The notes under the pieces: generated by a model
What the model saw: the letters and a program-made list of their open reading frames with translations, nothing else
What the model was told of the DNA's origin: nothing
Databases searched by the model: none
Position numbers and translations under genes: made by a program
Assembly (NCBI GenBank): GCA_016707285.1
Contig: JADJIA010000001.1
Span: 434,001 to 498,000 of the forward strand
Length of the DNA: 64,000 nucleotides
Direction of reading: 5' to 3'
DNA from: Ignavibacteriales bacterium
Lineage (GTDB): Bacteria; Bacteroidota; Ignavibacteria; Ignavibacteriales; Ignavibacteriaceae
Shown: positions 18,563 through 26,073 of the stretch, piece by piece
How positions within the stretch are numbered: the first letter of the stretch is position 1
How the letters are laid out: every line of letters starts with the position of its first letter

Positions 18563-19411
18563 TTATTTAGTTAAAATTGTATTGGTTTTCATATCATACC
18601 GGTCGCCATCCATCAAAAGATGCATGGTTATGTCCCTTGCTGACAACATCCCATTTTTGTTGTTTTTTAGTTTTTTTCCTGTTGTTGGATTAACTATTAC
18701 TACACCACTTTCACCAACTACAGTAAAGTACCTTCCGTCTTCCACCAAAATGGCAGTGGATTCATCAATTCCAATTCCCGGTAATTGATGTTCGATTGTG
18801 GCACATATTAATCTGTTTAGCCTTTTCCTGACAATGAAGTGTTGGTCGATGATTACATTGTCAAGAAATCCAAAACCCTCCACAGTTTCAACATTATTGG
18901 CATGCACGGTAAAAAACACATAATCACTATCGTGAACAATAAGCTCATTTCCGGTGATCATAACTTTACTCATCACGGCAGCTCCTGCTGAAGTTCCACC
19001 AATCATTCCGCCTTTTTCATAGATATCTTTTATCTTGTCGAAAAACTTGCTTTTGCCAACCTCTCTAAAAAGTTTTGCCTGGTCGCCACCCGAAAAAAAG
19101 ATTCCTGTAGCACCTTCAAGTGCTTCAAGATTTTCAGGAGAATCAACCTGCTCCCTGTTAAAATAGAGTGCTTTTACATTTTTGCAGCCAAGTTTTACAA
19201 ACTCGGAACTGTGATCCCAGGCTTCATCCCGAGGCAGTTCACTTGCATTTGGCACAATCACTATCTTTGCATCAAATCCACCTGCAAGCTCAATAAACTT
19301 ATTCATCATATAAGCAGGTCGCGAACCACCACCAATAATTAATAATTTCCCTTTTGGCTGAGCCATCAAAGGAATTGCAAATAACAAACTGAATAATACA
19401 AATTTTTTCAT
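18563..19411 (-). CDS. Secreted cyanophycinase-like peptidase (family S51)
   Basis: The 282-residue protein has a signal peptide (KKFVLFSLLFAIPLMAQ) and the S51 fold: KGKLLIIGGGSRPAYM, AKIVIVPNASELPRDEAW, GIFFSGGDQAKLFRE and the nucleophile elbow GGTSAGAAVMS (Ser in GTSAG). VIIDQHFIVRKRLNRL and GIGIDESTAILVEDG are also family-typical. Cyanophycinases cleave the beta-Asp-Arg polymer cyanophycin. Relatives with a signal peptide act on imported polymer or other beta-aspartyl peptides. It overlaps the M20 peptidase gene by ATGA, and the pair could degrade peptides in sequence. No cyanophycin synthetase gene is present. Confidence 0.85.
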   Translation of the reverse strand: MKKFVLFSLLFAIPLMAQPKGKLLIIGGGSRPAYMMNKFIELAGGFDAKIVIVPNASELPRDEAWDHSSEFVKLGCKNVKALYFNREQVDSPENLEALEGATGIFFSGGDQAKLFREVGKSKFFDKIKDIYEKGGMIGGTSAGAAVMSKVMITGNELIVHDSDYVFFTVHANNVETVEGFGFLDNVIIDQHFIVRKRLNRLICATIEHQLPGIGIDESTAILVEDGRYFTVVGESGVVIVNPTTGKKLKNNKNGMLSARDITMHLLMDGDRYDMKTNTILTK

Positions 19412-20514
19412 TTTTTTCTCACTAAATGTAAACCAATATTTGCAGCCGCAATAAAATCATCAATTAAAACAAATTCGTCATTTGCATGCGGTTTTTGTGC
19501 ACCAATTCCGATATTAACCGAAGGGATTCCCAATCCGTTAAAGGAGTTGGCATCACTTCCACCAAATGAGATTTCAGGTTTTGGGTCCAACCCGGAATCC
19601 TGGATCGCTTGATAAATTAATTTAAAAGCGGCATGATCAGGAGTAAGTTCGTAAGGAGTGAAATCTTCATAAGTTTCGGTCCTCATCGTGGCACCCGCAT
19701 TAAATACTTCAGTACCAAATGTATCCAGAACTCTCTCAAGTTCTTCATCAAGTCTGTCAGGTTTAAATGATCTTACTTCGCCGGTTAATTTAACACTTTC
19801 CGGAACAACATTTACGGCACTTCCACCCTGAATTAATCCAATATTCATTGTTGTATCAGGATCAAGTCTCCCCTGTTTAAGTTGGGAGATTGCGGCAGCC
19901 GTTATTGCAATGGCATTAATTCCTGCTTCAGGTGATATCCCCGAATGGGAAGCTCTGCCAAGGATTTCAAGAGTAAAAGCTTTTGATCCGGGTGCACGGT
20001 AAACAAATTTGCCGGGTAGATGTGAAGAATCAAAAACCATTCCGGCTTCCACCCATTTGGGCACCTGCAGGTTTTTTGAACCTCCCAGGGTTGTTTCTTC
20101 ACAAGTTGTGAATACAACTGTAAAATCGCCAATTTCCGGATTGCCCTCGGCTACTTCGAGCAAATAAAGAAGAATAGCCATCCCTTGACGGTTATCAGCA
20201 CCAAGTATCGTCTTTCCATCGGAAGATATCTTTCCTGTTTTTTCGTCAATTAAAACTTTTATATTGGCTGTCGTTCTGGCAGTATCCATGTGCGATGTGA
20301 GCATCATTTTACCGCCGCTACCCTTCTTGATTATCAAATTGCCTGTATTGCTGCCCGTTGCATGGCGGCTGTTATCTTCTGAAATAGTAACCGATTTACC
20401 TGCAAGAAATGACCGTACAAAATCGGCAACGGGTTTCTCATTCTGCGATAAAGCGTCAATTTTTACCAGAGATACAAATATCTCGATAAGTCTGTTTTTG
20501 TCTATCGTAATCAT
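19408..20514 (-). CDS. M20 family metallopeptidase (PepT-like)
   Basis: The 368-residue cytosolic enzyme has the M20 zinc motifs: TSHMDTA (His/Asp), LGADNRQGMAILL (bridging Asp), TTCEETTLGGSKNL (Glu pair), MVFDSSHLPG (Asp) and the C-terminal KPHANDEFV (His). A dimerisation lid (about 180-290) contains GRASHSGISPEAGINAI. Such enzymes cut small peptides or acyl amino acids. PepT (tripeptide aminopeptidase) is the nearest reading, but the substrate is uncertain. It is first in an operon with the cyanophycinase-like gene (ATGA overlap) and lies divergent from 20734. Confidence 0.85.
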   Translation of the reverse strand: MITIDKNRLIEIFVSLVKIDALSQNEKPVADFVRSFLAGKSVTISEDNSRHATGSNTGNLIIKKGSGGKMMLTSHMDTARTTANIKVLIDEKTGKISSDGKTILGADNRQGMAILLYLLEVAEGNPEIGDFTVVFTTCEETTLGGSKNLQVPKWVEAGMVFDSSHLPGKFVYRAPGSKAFTLEILGRASHSGISPEAGINAIAITAAAISQLKQGRLDPDTTMNIGLIQGGSAVNVVPESVKLTGEVRSFKPDRLDEELERVLDTFGTEVFNAGATMRTETYEDFTPYELTPDHAAFKLIYQAIQDSGLDPKPEISFGGSDANSFNGLGIPSVNIGIGAQKPHANDEFVLIDDFIAAANIGLHLVRKK

Positions 20515-20733
20515 TTTTTCACTTTTAGGAAAGATTGTAATGTTTATTACAAATTACGAATTAAATTTTTCAGAGTCAATAGGTTTTGGTAATTATTTTC
20601 ATAAAATGATAATTTTTTTTTAATCTGAAAAGTGTTAAATAACTCAATTATTATTATTATATTTCAATGTCTGTAAAGATCTTCCTTGATTCACCTGTTT
20701 AAGGTGAAAATCAAACTTCAATGAGGTGATAAA
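20515..20733. promoter_or_regulatory. Divergent intergenic region between peptidase operon and 20734 gene
   Basis: This 219-bp A/T-rich gap separates two divergent transcription units, so both promoters should lie here. A strong ribosome site GAGGTGAT lies 3 nt before the ATG at 20734. The repeated TTATTATTATTA near 20650 and inverted CACCTGTTTAAGGTG (20693-20707) are visible. The latter is a short hairpin just before the start, of unknown role. Confidence 0.5.
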
Positions 20734-23700
20734 ATGGAAAAATTGTTTTTTGGGTTATTGTTATTACTCATAATAAATCCAATCTACACGCAAACAACAA
20801 TTAAAAATTCTCCTTTCCCCATCGATGATGTTAATCATCTGAATGGTGAAATTGTTGATTTTGGCAACAACGAAATGTATGCCCTTTGGTCGAGATTCGA
20901 AGGTTCTGATCGAGTCCGTTTTTACATGAGTAAAAGCACCGATTCAGGCAACACATGGCAGGATCAAGTGGTTGTATTCGACACAATCACTTCTCCATCT
21001 GATATCGAAGAAGACCTTTACGCGGGCACCCGACTGATAAAGGGAGACAATAACAGGTTACTCCTCTTCATAAAAGCGGGCAAAAACAAACATACCATCT
21101 ACAAATATTCGGATGATGGTGGTGCCAGCTGGACCCCCAATATGCGCTTCATACTTACAAACACATTCCAGTCACCTTCTCTCCGTATTATATCCGTTGT
21201 TCATCTTGGAGCAGGGAAACTGATTTTAACAGGTTCAAATGGAACCACCCTTGCCGGCACCAAAAGAAGCACCGACAATGGAACCACCTGGCAGAACTGG
21301 TTAAGCCTTCCATCTCCGGTCTTTTTGAATCCTGCCTTGTTAAGTATCGGTAAAGGGAGTTTTTATCTTGCAGGACAGCAACAGGGAACCAGTACCCCTC
21401 ATAAAATCTATTTTGTTAAGTATCTTTCAACCAACACCTGGCAGGATACTGTTCTTGTCCATGAAGACACTTCTGTAATTTTATCGAATCCCCGATTATT
21501 CCGGAGTTCTGGTAATGAACTTTATATCTATTACACGAAAACATCAAAAGTTTTTAACAGATATAACAACTCAAATATTTATTATTCAAAAAGCAGTGAT
21601 GAAGGAACCACATGGGAAATTCCTGTCAGGGTTACATATTATCCGGGAGTGGATGACAATCTAAACCTTAATTCTCAATCACAAAAACCATACATTGTGT
21701 TTTCAGGCGACAGGAATACACTTCAGGGATTAAAATACCTCTCCTGGGCAAACGGAATTGAACTTGAAGACAACTCAACTCCACCTGTTATTTACGACCA
21801 TAAGTTAAATAAAGATTCAGTTGTTGAGGGAGATTCGCTAAAGATAACAGTGTTTACTGGCTCGGTATCTCCGATTACGGGTGTCCATTTATCCGGATCA
21901 CTCAATGATCAACCCTATACACTTCAACTTTTTGATGATGGAAACCATAACGATTCACTTCCTGGTGATAAAATATATGGTAATTTTATAAGGGTTTTTC
22001 AGGAAGGTGATCTTCTTAGGTTTACTATTTCTTTGCAAAACTCATTTGGCACAACAACAACAAAAGAAATTATCACAGCTTGTGCATTTCCGGATCTGGT
22101 TAAGTCGATGGATATTAGAACCGGTCGGATAATACTCCCTTTCGACTATAATGGCAACCTTGCAGATGTGGCAACCGCATCAGGCGGGGGTATGAGATAT
22201 GATTCAATCGTTTCTATCTTTTCTCAAGGTTTTATGCTTTCGGGTATGATAGAATCGAGTGTTTGGGCTGCAGGAGTTTTCAGCGCATCACTAATAAAGG
22301 ATTTCCAGGTTGGACAAGTGGGTTATCCAACTAACGACCCCAGAAATGGTATTTACAAAGTAGCACTTTCTGATTCTGCTTTTGGAACTTCCTGGCAAAG
22401 GTGGAAAGGCGCGGTCTCTCTGGGAGCAAGATATTGGGATGGAAACAACAACAATGTTTATGATCCGATCGACTTAAATCAAAACGGAACCTGGGAATTA
22501 AATGAGGATATGCCCGAAATCCTTGGTGATGTATCATATTTTACAGTTTTCAACGACGGGGTGGATGCCGGGTTGAGAAGATATATGGAATCTCCAAAAG
22601 GAATCGAAATTAGACAGACTATCTATGCCTTCCCTGATTCCGACTCTCCCTCATTAAGAGATGCGGTTTTCATAAGATATGAAATTATAAAAAAAGGGAA
22701 TCTCACACCTGAAATTCAAGACTTTATTTTTGGGATTCAGAGCGACCCTGATCTTGGAGATGCAAATGATGATCTTATTTCGACAGATACATTAAGAAAT
22801 TCCATTGTCAGTTATAATGACGGCGAGGATCCGCAATATGGTGCAAACCCACCGGCAATTTACAATACTTTGCTATTTGGAACTCCCCTCTATATCCCCG
22901 GAATAAGCTTCACAGATATAAATAATAATGGGACATTTGAAAACGGGATTGATACTCCCCTTGATACAGCAATTATTCCACTTGGGAAACCATTTGATAA
23001 ACTTTTTTATCCGGGGGCGAGCAACAGTGGGTTGAGAGCTTCACAGCACTATATGCAAGCACACCCAACACATGGAGATCCAAACAATTCACAGGAAGTA
23101 AGAAATTTTATGCTTGGTAAAAACAGAATTGGTGAATATCTCAATCCTTGCACCTGGGCTTTTGGTGAGGTCAGGGGAGGGGTAGATTGTCAGGTGGTTA
23201 ACCCTGTTTTTATCTATTCAGGGGATCCGGTCACAAACTCCGGATGGATCAACAACACCCCCGTTGATCAGAGAACGACTGCAACAACTGATAGAATTCC
23301 ACTGAATGATCAGACCACATTAACCTACCATACAGCCATAATTATGGGAAGAGGTAATACAAACAAAAACTCAATTACTGTTACTAAAGCAAATGTTGAT
23401 ACAATATTTAACAGACTTGGTGCAAAATATCATTTCATACCAACTTCTTCGAAAGAAACTGTATTTCAGCTTCCCGGGGAATATGAATTATCCCAAAACT
23501 ATCCCAATCCATTTAATCCAAATACTGTGATTAAATTCAGTATCCCTGAAATTTCATATGTCACATTAAAAATATATGACAACACCGGGGCACTGGTCAA
23601 AACTCTCCTGAATCAGGAGATGAACCCCGGAAATCATGAAGTTTCATTTTCAGGCAATTCACTCGCAAGTGGAGTCTATTTTTATCGCCTCGAATGCGAC

Positions 23701-23739
23701 AAATTCACCCAAACGAGGAAGATGATTCTGATGAAGTAG
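20734..23739 (+). CDS. Large secreted protein with sialidase-like (BNR) repeats and T9SS sorting domain
   Basis: The 1001-residue protein has a signal peptide (KLFFGLLLLLIINPIYT) and then a six-bladed-propeller-like region. It bears Asp-box motifs SKSTDSGNTW, KYSDDGGASW, KRSTDNGTTW and SKSSDEGTTW (about 65-290). An Ig-like segment follows near 350-435, then a long region rich in Asp/Asn. The end has NYPNPFNPNTVIKFSIPE and SGVYFYRLECDKFTQTRKM, a T9SS type A sorting domain. Asp boxes occur in sialidases and also in non-enzymatic propellers, and catalytic Arg triads are not evident. It is monocistronic. A surface glycan-binding or exo-enzyme role is plausible only. Confidence 0.75.
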   Translation: MEKLFFGLLLLLIINPIYTQTTIKNSPFPIDDVNHLNGEIVDFGNNEMYALWSRFEGSDRVRFYMSKSTDSGNTWQDQVVVFDTITSPSDIEEDLYAGTRLIKGDNNRLLLFIKAGKNKHTIYKYSDDGGASWTPNMRFILTNTFQSPSLRIISVVHLGAGKLILTGSNGTTLAGTKRSTDNGTTWQNWLSLPSPVFLNPALLSIGKGSFYLAGQQQGTSTPHKIYFVKYLSTNTWQDTVLVHEDTSVILSNPRLFRSSGNELYIYYTKTSKVFNRYNNSNIYYSKSSDEGTTWEIPVRVTYYPGVDDNLNLNSQSQKPYIVFSGDRNTLQGLKYLSWANGIELEDNSTPPVIYDHKLNKDSVVEGDSLKITVFTGSVSPITGVHLSGSLNDQPYTLQLFDDGNHNDSLPGDKIYGNFIRVFQEGDLLRFTISLQNSFGTTTTKEIITACAFPDLVKSMDIRTGRIILPFDYNGNLADVATASGGGMRYDSIVSIFSQGFMLSGMIESSVWAAGVFSASLIKDFQVGQVGYPTNDPRNGIYKVALSDSAFGTSWQRWKGAVSLGARYWDGNNNNVYDPIDLNQNGTWELNEDMPEILGDVSYFTVFNDGVDAGLRRYMESPKGIEIRQTIYAFPDSDSPSLRDAVFIRYEIIKKGNLTPEIQDFIFGIQSDPDLGDANDDLISTDTLRNSIVSYNDGEDPQYGANPPAIYNTLLFGTPLYIPGISFTDINNNGTFENGIDTPLDTAIIPLGKPFDKLFYPGASNSGLRASQHYMQAHPTHGDPNNSQEVRNFMLGKNRIGEYLNPCTWAFGEVRGGVDCQVVNPVFIYSGDPVTNSGWINNTPVDQRTTATTDRIPLNDQTTLTYHTAIIMGRGNTNKNSITVTKANVDTIFNRLGAKYHFIPTSSKETVFQLPGEYELSQNYPNPFNPNTVIKFSIPEISYVTLKIYDNTGALVKTLLNQEMNPGNHEVSFSGNSLASGVYFYRLECDKFTQTRKMILMK

Positions 23740-23741
23740 AA

Positions 23742-23945
23742 CTCCGGAGTTTCGGAACTTCAGAGTTTCAGAACTTCAGTACTTCAGAGTTTTAGTAATT
23801 CTGAGGTCCCAAAAGTTCTGAGGTTCCGAAGTTCTGAGGTTCCGAAGTTCTGAAGTTCCGAGGTTCCGAGGTTCGAGGTTCCGAAGTTCTGAGGTTCTGA
23901 GGTTCCGAAGTTCTGAGGTTCCGAAGTTCCGAGGTTCCGAAGTTC
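23742..23945. repeat. 8-nt-period repeat array, forward units then inverted units
   Basis: Between two convergent genes are degenerate units of about 8 nt. Left part (23742-23795): units like TTTCAGAACTTCAGAG. Right part (about 23801-23945): TTCTGAGGTTCCGAAG repeated many times, which is the inverse complement of the left units. The array therefore can fold on itself. Open frames within it only translate the repeat (SEPRTSEPRNF-like) and are not genes. It resembles dispersed intergenic repeats of Bacteroidota-group genomes. Confidence 0.85.
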
Positions 23946-24860
23946 CTAACTAAACAGCCCTTCAACCGAGAGATACCTCTCACCGGTGTCGTAGTTAAAG
24001 GTTAAAATTTTTGAACCTTTTGGAATCTCGGGCAACTTTTTTGTTACTGCTGCAAGTGAAGCACCTGAAGAAACTCCGATAAACAATCCTTCCTCCTCCG
24101 CAGCTCTGCGGGTGAATGAAAATGCTTCGTCTTTCCCGACTGTGATTACTCCATCATAAATTCCGGTGTTCAAAATTTTTGGTACAAACCCGGCACCGAT
24201 TCCTTGAAGAGGATGTGGTGAAGGTTTCCCGCCTGAAAGGACCGGCGATAATTCGGGTTCAACTGCAAAAACTTTTAGTGATGGAAATTTCTCTTTAAGA
24301 ATTTCAGCAACACCTGTAATGTGCCCACCTGTTCCAACACCTGTGATCATATAATCAATCCCATCAGGGAAATCATTTAGTATCTCAAGAGCCGTGGTTT
24401 TTCTGTGGATTTCACTGTTTGCGCCATTTTCAAACTGCTGAGGCATCCATGAATTTGGAATTGAAGCGATTAGTTCTTTCGCTTTTTCTATAGCACCTGT
24501 CATTCCCTTTTCGCGGGGAGTGAGTTCAAATGAAGCGCCATAAGCTGACATCAGTCTTCTTCGTTCAATCGACATCGATTCAGGCATAACCAGTATTAAT
24601 TTGTAGCCCTTTACCGCAGCCACCATTGCAAGTCCAATCCCTGTGTTGCCTGAAGTGGGTTCAACTATTACACTTCCCTTTTTCAGCAAACCTTTTTTCT
24701 CTGCATCTTCAACCATCGCCAGGGCGATTCTGTCTTTTATGCTTCCGCCGGGATTGGCTCTTTCAAGTTTTATCCAAACCTCATAATCATTGTTAAACAA
24801 TTTATTTAATTTTACATGAGGTGTGTTACCTATTGTTTCCAGGATATTATTGTATTTCAT
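23946..24860 (-). CDS. cysK: Cysteine synthase A (O-acetylserine sulfhydrylase)
   Basis: The 304-residue PLP enzyme has ETIGNTPHVKLNKL, the PLP lysine motif NPGGSIKDRIA, EPTSGNTGIGLAMVAA, YMITGVGTGGHITGVAEIL and a C-terminal SSGASLAAV. It makes cysteine from O-acetylserine and sulfide. It starts 14 nt after the cysE stop, so the two form an operon that completes cysteine synthesis. A 34-codon cysteine-rich leader lies upstream of the operon. The 3' end abuts a repeat array. Confidence 0.95.
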   Translation of the reverse strand: MKYNNILETIGNTPHVKLNKLFNNDYEVWIKLERANPGGSIKDRIALAMVEDAEKKGLLKKGSVIVEPTSGNTGIGLAMVAAVKGYKLILVMPESMSIERRRLMSAYGASFELTPREKGMTGAIEKAKELIASIPNSWMPQQFENGANSEIHRKTTALEILNDFPDGIDYMITGVGTGGHITGVAEILKEKFPSLKVFAVEPELSPVLSGGKPSPHPLQGIGAGFVPKILNTGIYDGVITVGKDEAFSFTRRAAEEEGLFIGVSSGASLAAVTKKLPEIPKGSKILTFNYDTGERYLSVEGLFS

Positions 24861-24874
24861 TTTTTACTCCATTG

Positions 24875-25717
24875 TTAAATTACAAAATCAAGATACGGTT
24901 CGGAATGTCCGTTTTGTTTTAATCGTACTTCACTTTTGTGATATACTACCGAATTTGCCGGCACACTTTCAGTGATCCACGCGTTACCACCTATTACACT
25001 TTTTTCTCCGATCACAGTATTTCCACCCAAAATCACCGCCTGAGCGTAGATCACCACATTGTTTTCAATCGTAGGATGTCGTTTAATCGAAGCGAATGAC
25101 TTATCAACGCTTAAAGCCCCCAGGGTAACACCTTGATAAATTTTTACATCATTTCCGATTGTAGTGGTCTCCCCTATTACAATACCGGTACCATGATCAA
25201 TGCAGAATCTTTCACCAATTCCAGCTCCCGGATGGATATCTATTCCCGTTTTTTCATGGGCATATTCTGAGAGTATTCTCGGAATAACGGGAACACCCAG
25301 TAAAAAGAGTTCGTGGGCGATTCTATAAATAGTAATTGCATAAAATCCGGGATATGCAAGAACTACTTCATCAGTGCTTCTTGCAGCAGGATCACCCTTG
25401 TAAATCGCCTCGGCATCCATGTCCAAACTTCTGATTATGGCAGGCAGAGTGAAAGAAAAATCATTAGTGATAGAATTTACCAGCTCCTTTTCATCGATAA
25501 CAGATTCAAGCAGTTTCTTTAAATCATACATTAACAAAACCGTGGATGAGGTTATCTCTTCAACTTTTGAAAAAGACTTCTCTGAATATTGCGGGAAAGC
25601 CAGTTTCAAAAACTTATCAATAAATTTTCTGCTCTCATCTTTCAGTGGAAGCAGGCATTGATGTCCTTCATATTTTTTAATAATTTGTTGTGCAAACTCT
25701 TCTATTGCGGTATTCAT
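24875..25717 (-). CDS. cysE: Serine O-acetyltransferase (CysE/EpsC type)
   Basis: The 280-residue protein has an alpha-helical N-terminal half and a C-terminal left-handed beta helix built of hexapeptide repeats. Motifs include TGIDIHPGAGIGERFCIDHG, TGIVIGETTTIGNDVKIYQG and VTLGALSV. The His in IDHG and Asp in GIDIHPG are at active-site positions. It acetylates serine to supply cysK. The length and motif GIDIHPGA fit the EpsC-like longer form. The ATG at 25717 has no Shine-Dalgarno; a 5-bp hairpin ends 16 nt upstream. Expression is probably controlled through the leader ORF at 25804-25908. Confidence 0.93.
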   Translation of the reverse strand: MNTAIEEFAQQIIKKYEGHQCLLPLKDESRKFIDKFLKLAFPQYSEKSFSKVEEITSSTVLLMYDLKKLLESVIDEKELVNSITNDFSFTLPAIIRSLDMDAEAIYKGDPAARSTDEVVLAYPGFYAITIYRIAHELFLLGVPVIPRILSEYAHEKTGIDIHPGAGIGERFCIDHGTGIVIGETTTIGNDVKIYQGVTLGALSVDKSFASIKRHPTIENNVVIYAQAVILGGNTVIGEKSVIGGNAWITESVPANSVVYHKSEVRLKQNGHSEPYLDFVI

Positions 25718-25733
25718 GGTTTTAAATGGTTTA

Positions 25734-25749
25734 ATGCCGCGAAAGGCAT
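25734..25749 (-). promoter_or_regulatory. Small hairpin in the leader-cysE spacer
   Basis: ATGCC and GGCAT pair around a 6-base loop on the minus-strand RNA, 16 nt before the cysE start. No T-run follows, so it is not a simple terminator. Its position could affect initiation at cysE. Confidence 0.4.
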
Positions 25750-25783
25750 ACTGATGAAATAAGTGTTTTAAATTGGTTAAGGG

Positions 25784-25816
25784 TTATTGTAAGCTAAGTA
25801 AAATTAGCAACAACAA
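25784..25816 (-). promoter_or_regulatory. Hairpin overlapping the leader Cys codons and stop
   Basis: In the minus-strand RNA, UUGUUGU and GCUAA (25816-25804, covering the last Cys codons and the UAA stop) pair with UUAGC and ACAAUAA (25797-25784) around a 6-base loop. A 1x2 internal bulge and one G-U pair are included. A ribosome on the Cys codons would keep this stem open. No terminator T-tract follows, so the downstream step is unknown. Confidence 0.5.
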
Positions 25817-25908
25817 AGACAACAGCAACAACAGCCGTTGGAGGAAGAGTGGAAGCCCTTTGGGGTGGCTTCAATTGTGATGTGGTTCGGGTAAAAAGTG
25901 TGTTTCAT
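25804..25908 (-). CDS. Poly-cysteine leader peptide upstream of cysE-cysK
   Basis: This is an unlisted 34-codon ORF reading from ATG 25908 to TAA 25804. It begins MKHTFYPNHITIEATPK and ends NGCCCCCLCCC: eight Cys among the last nine codons and none before. It lies 86 nt upstream of cysE on the same strand. A run of codons for the amino acid made by the downstream operon is the hallmark of attenuation leaders (as in trp and his, and poly-Cys leader ORFs reported in mycobacteria). Low charged tRNA-Cys would stall ribosomes at the run and change downstream RNA folding or cysE initiation. A metal-binding micro-peptide is the main alternative. Regulation itself is inference. Confidence 0.8.
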   Translation of the reverse strand: MKHTFYPNHITIEATPKGFHSSSNGCCCCCLCCC

Positions 25909-25935
25909 TTTTTAATAATTAATGAACAAAAGATA

Positions 25936-25966
25936 CAAATCTTACATATAAGTTATAACATCAAAA
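25936..25966 (-). promoter_or_regulatory. Candidate promoter of the leader-cysE-cysK unit
   Basis: On the minus strand TTTTG (25966-25962) is followed 17 nt later by TAAGATTTG (25944-25936), close to the Bacteroidota-type elements TTTG and TAnnTTTG, though with one extra base in the -7 element. The transcript would start about 20 nt before the leader ATG. This is a match by eye only. Confidence 0.35.
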
Positions 25967-26073
25967 TAATTGGTACAGTTCCTGAATTAAAATAAAATAG
26001 TAAAATTAAATGAAGTATCTCTCTTCATGCTATTTTGTATTTTAGAGGAAATGATTTTAAGAATAACAAATTG

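Noticed and set aside
23792..23983. 63-codon minus frame reading TSEPRNF-like repeats
   Set aside because: It is only the translation of the 8-nt repeat array and overlaps cysK in another frame.
25804..25908. Poly-Cys ORF as a ribosomally made natural product or metallothionein
   Set aside because: No maturation or export genes lie nearby, and placement before cysE-cysK fits a leader better.
26035..26073. TTG start for the TIGR03790-like gene
   Set aside because: It places charged residues before the signal peptide; ATG 26074 fits better.
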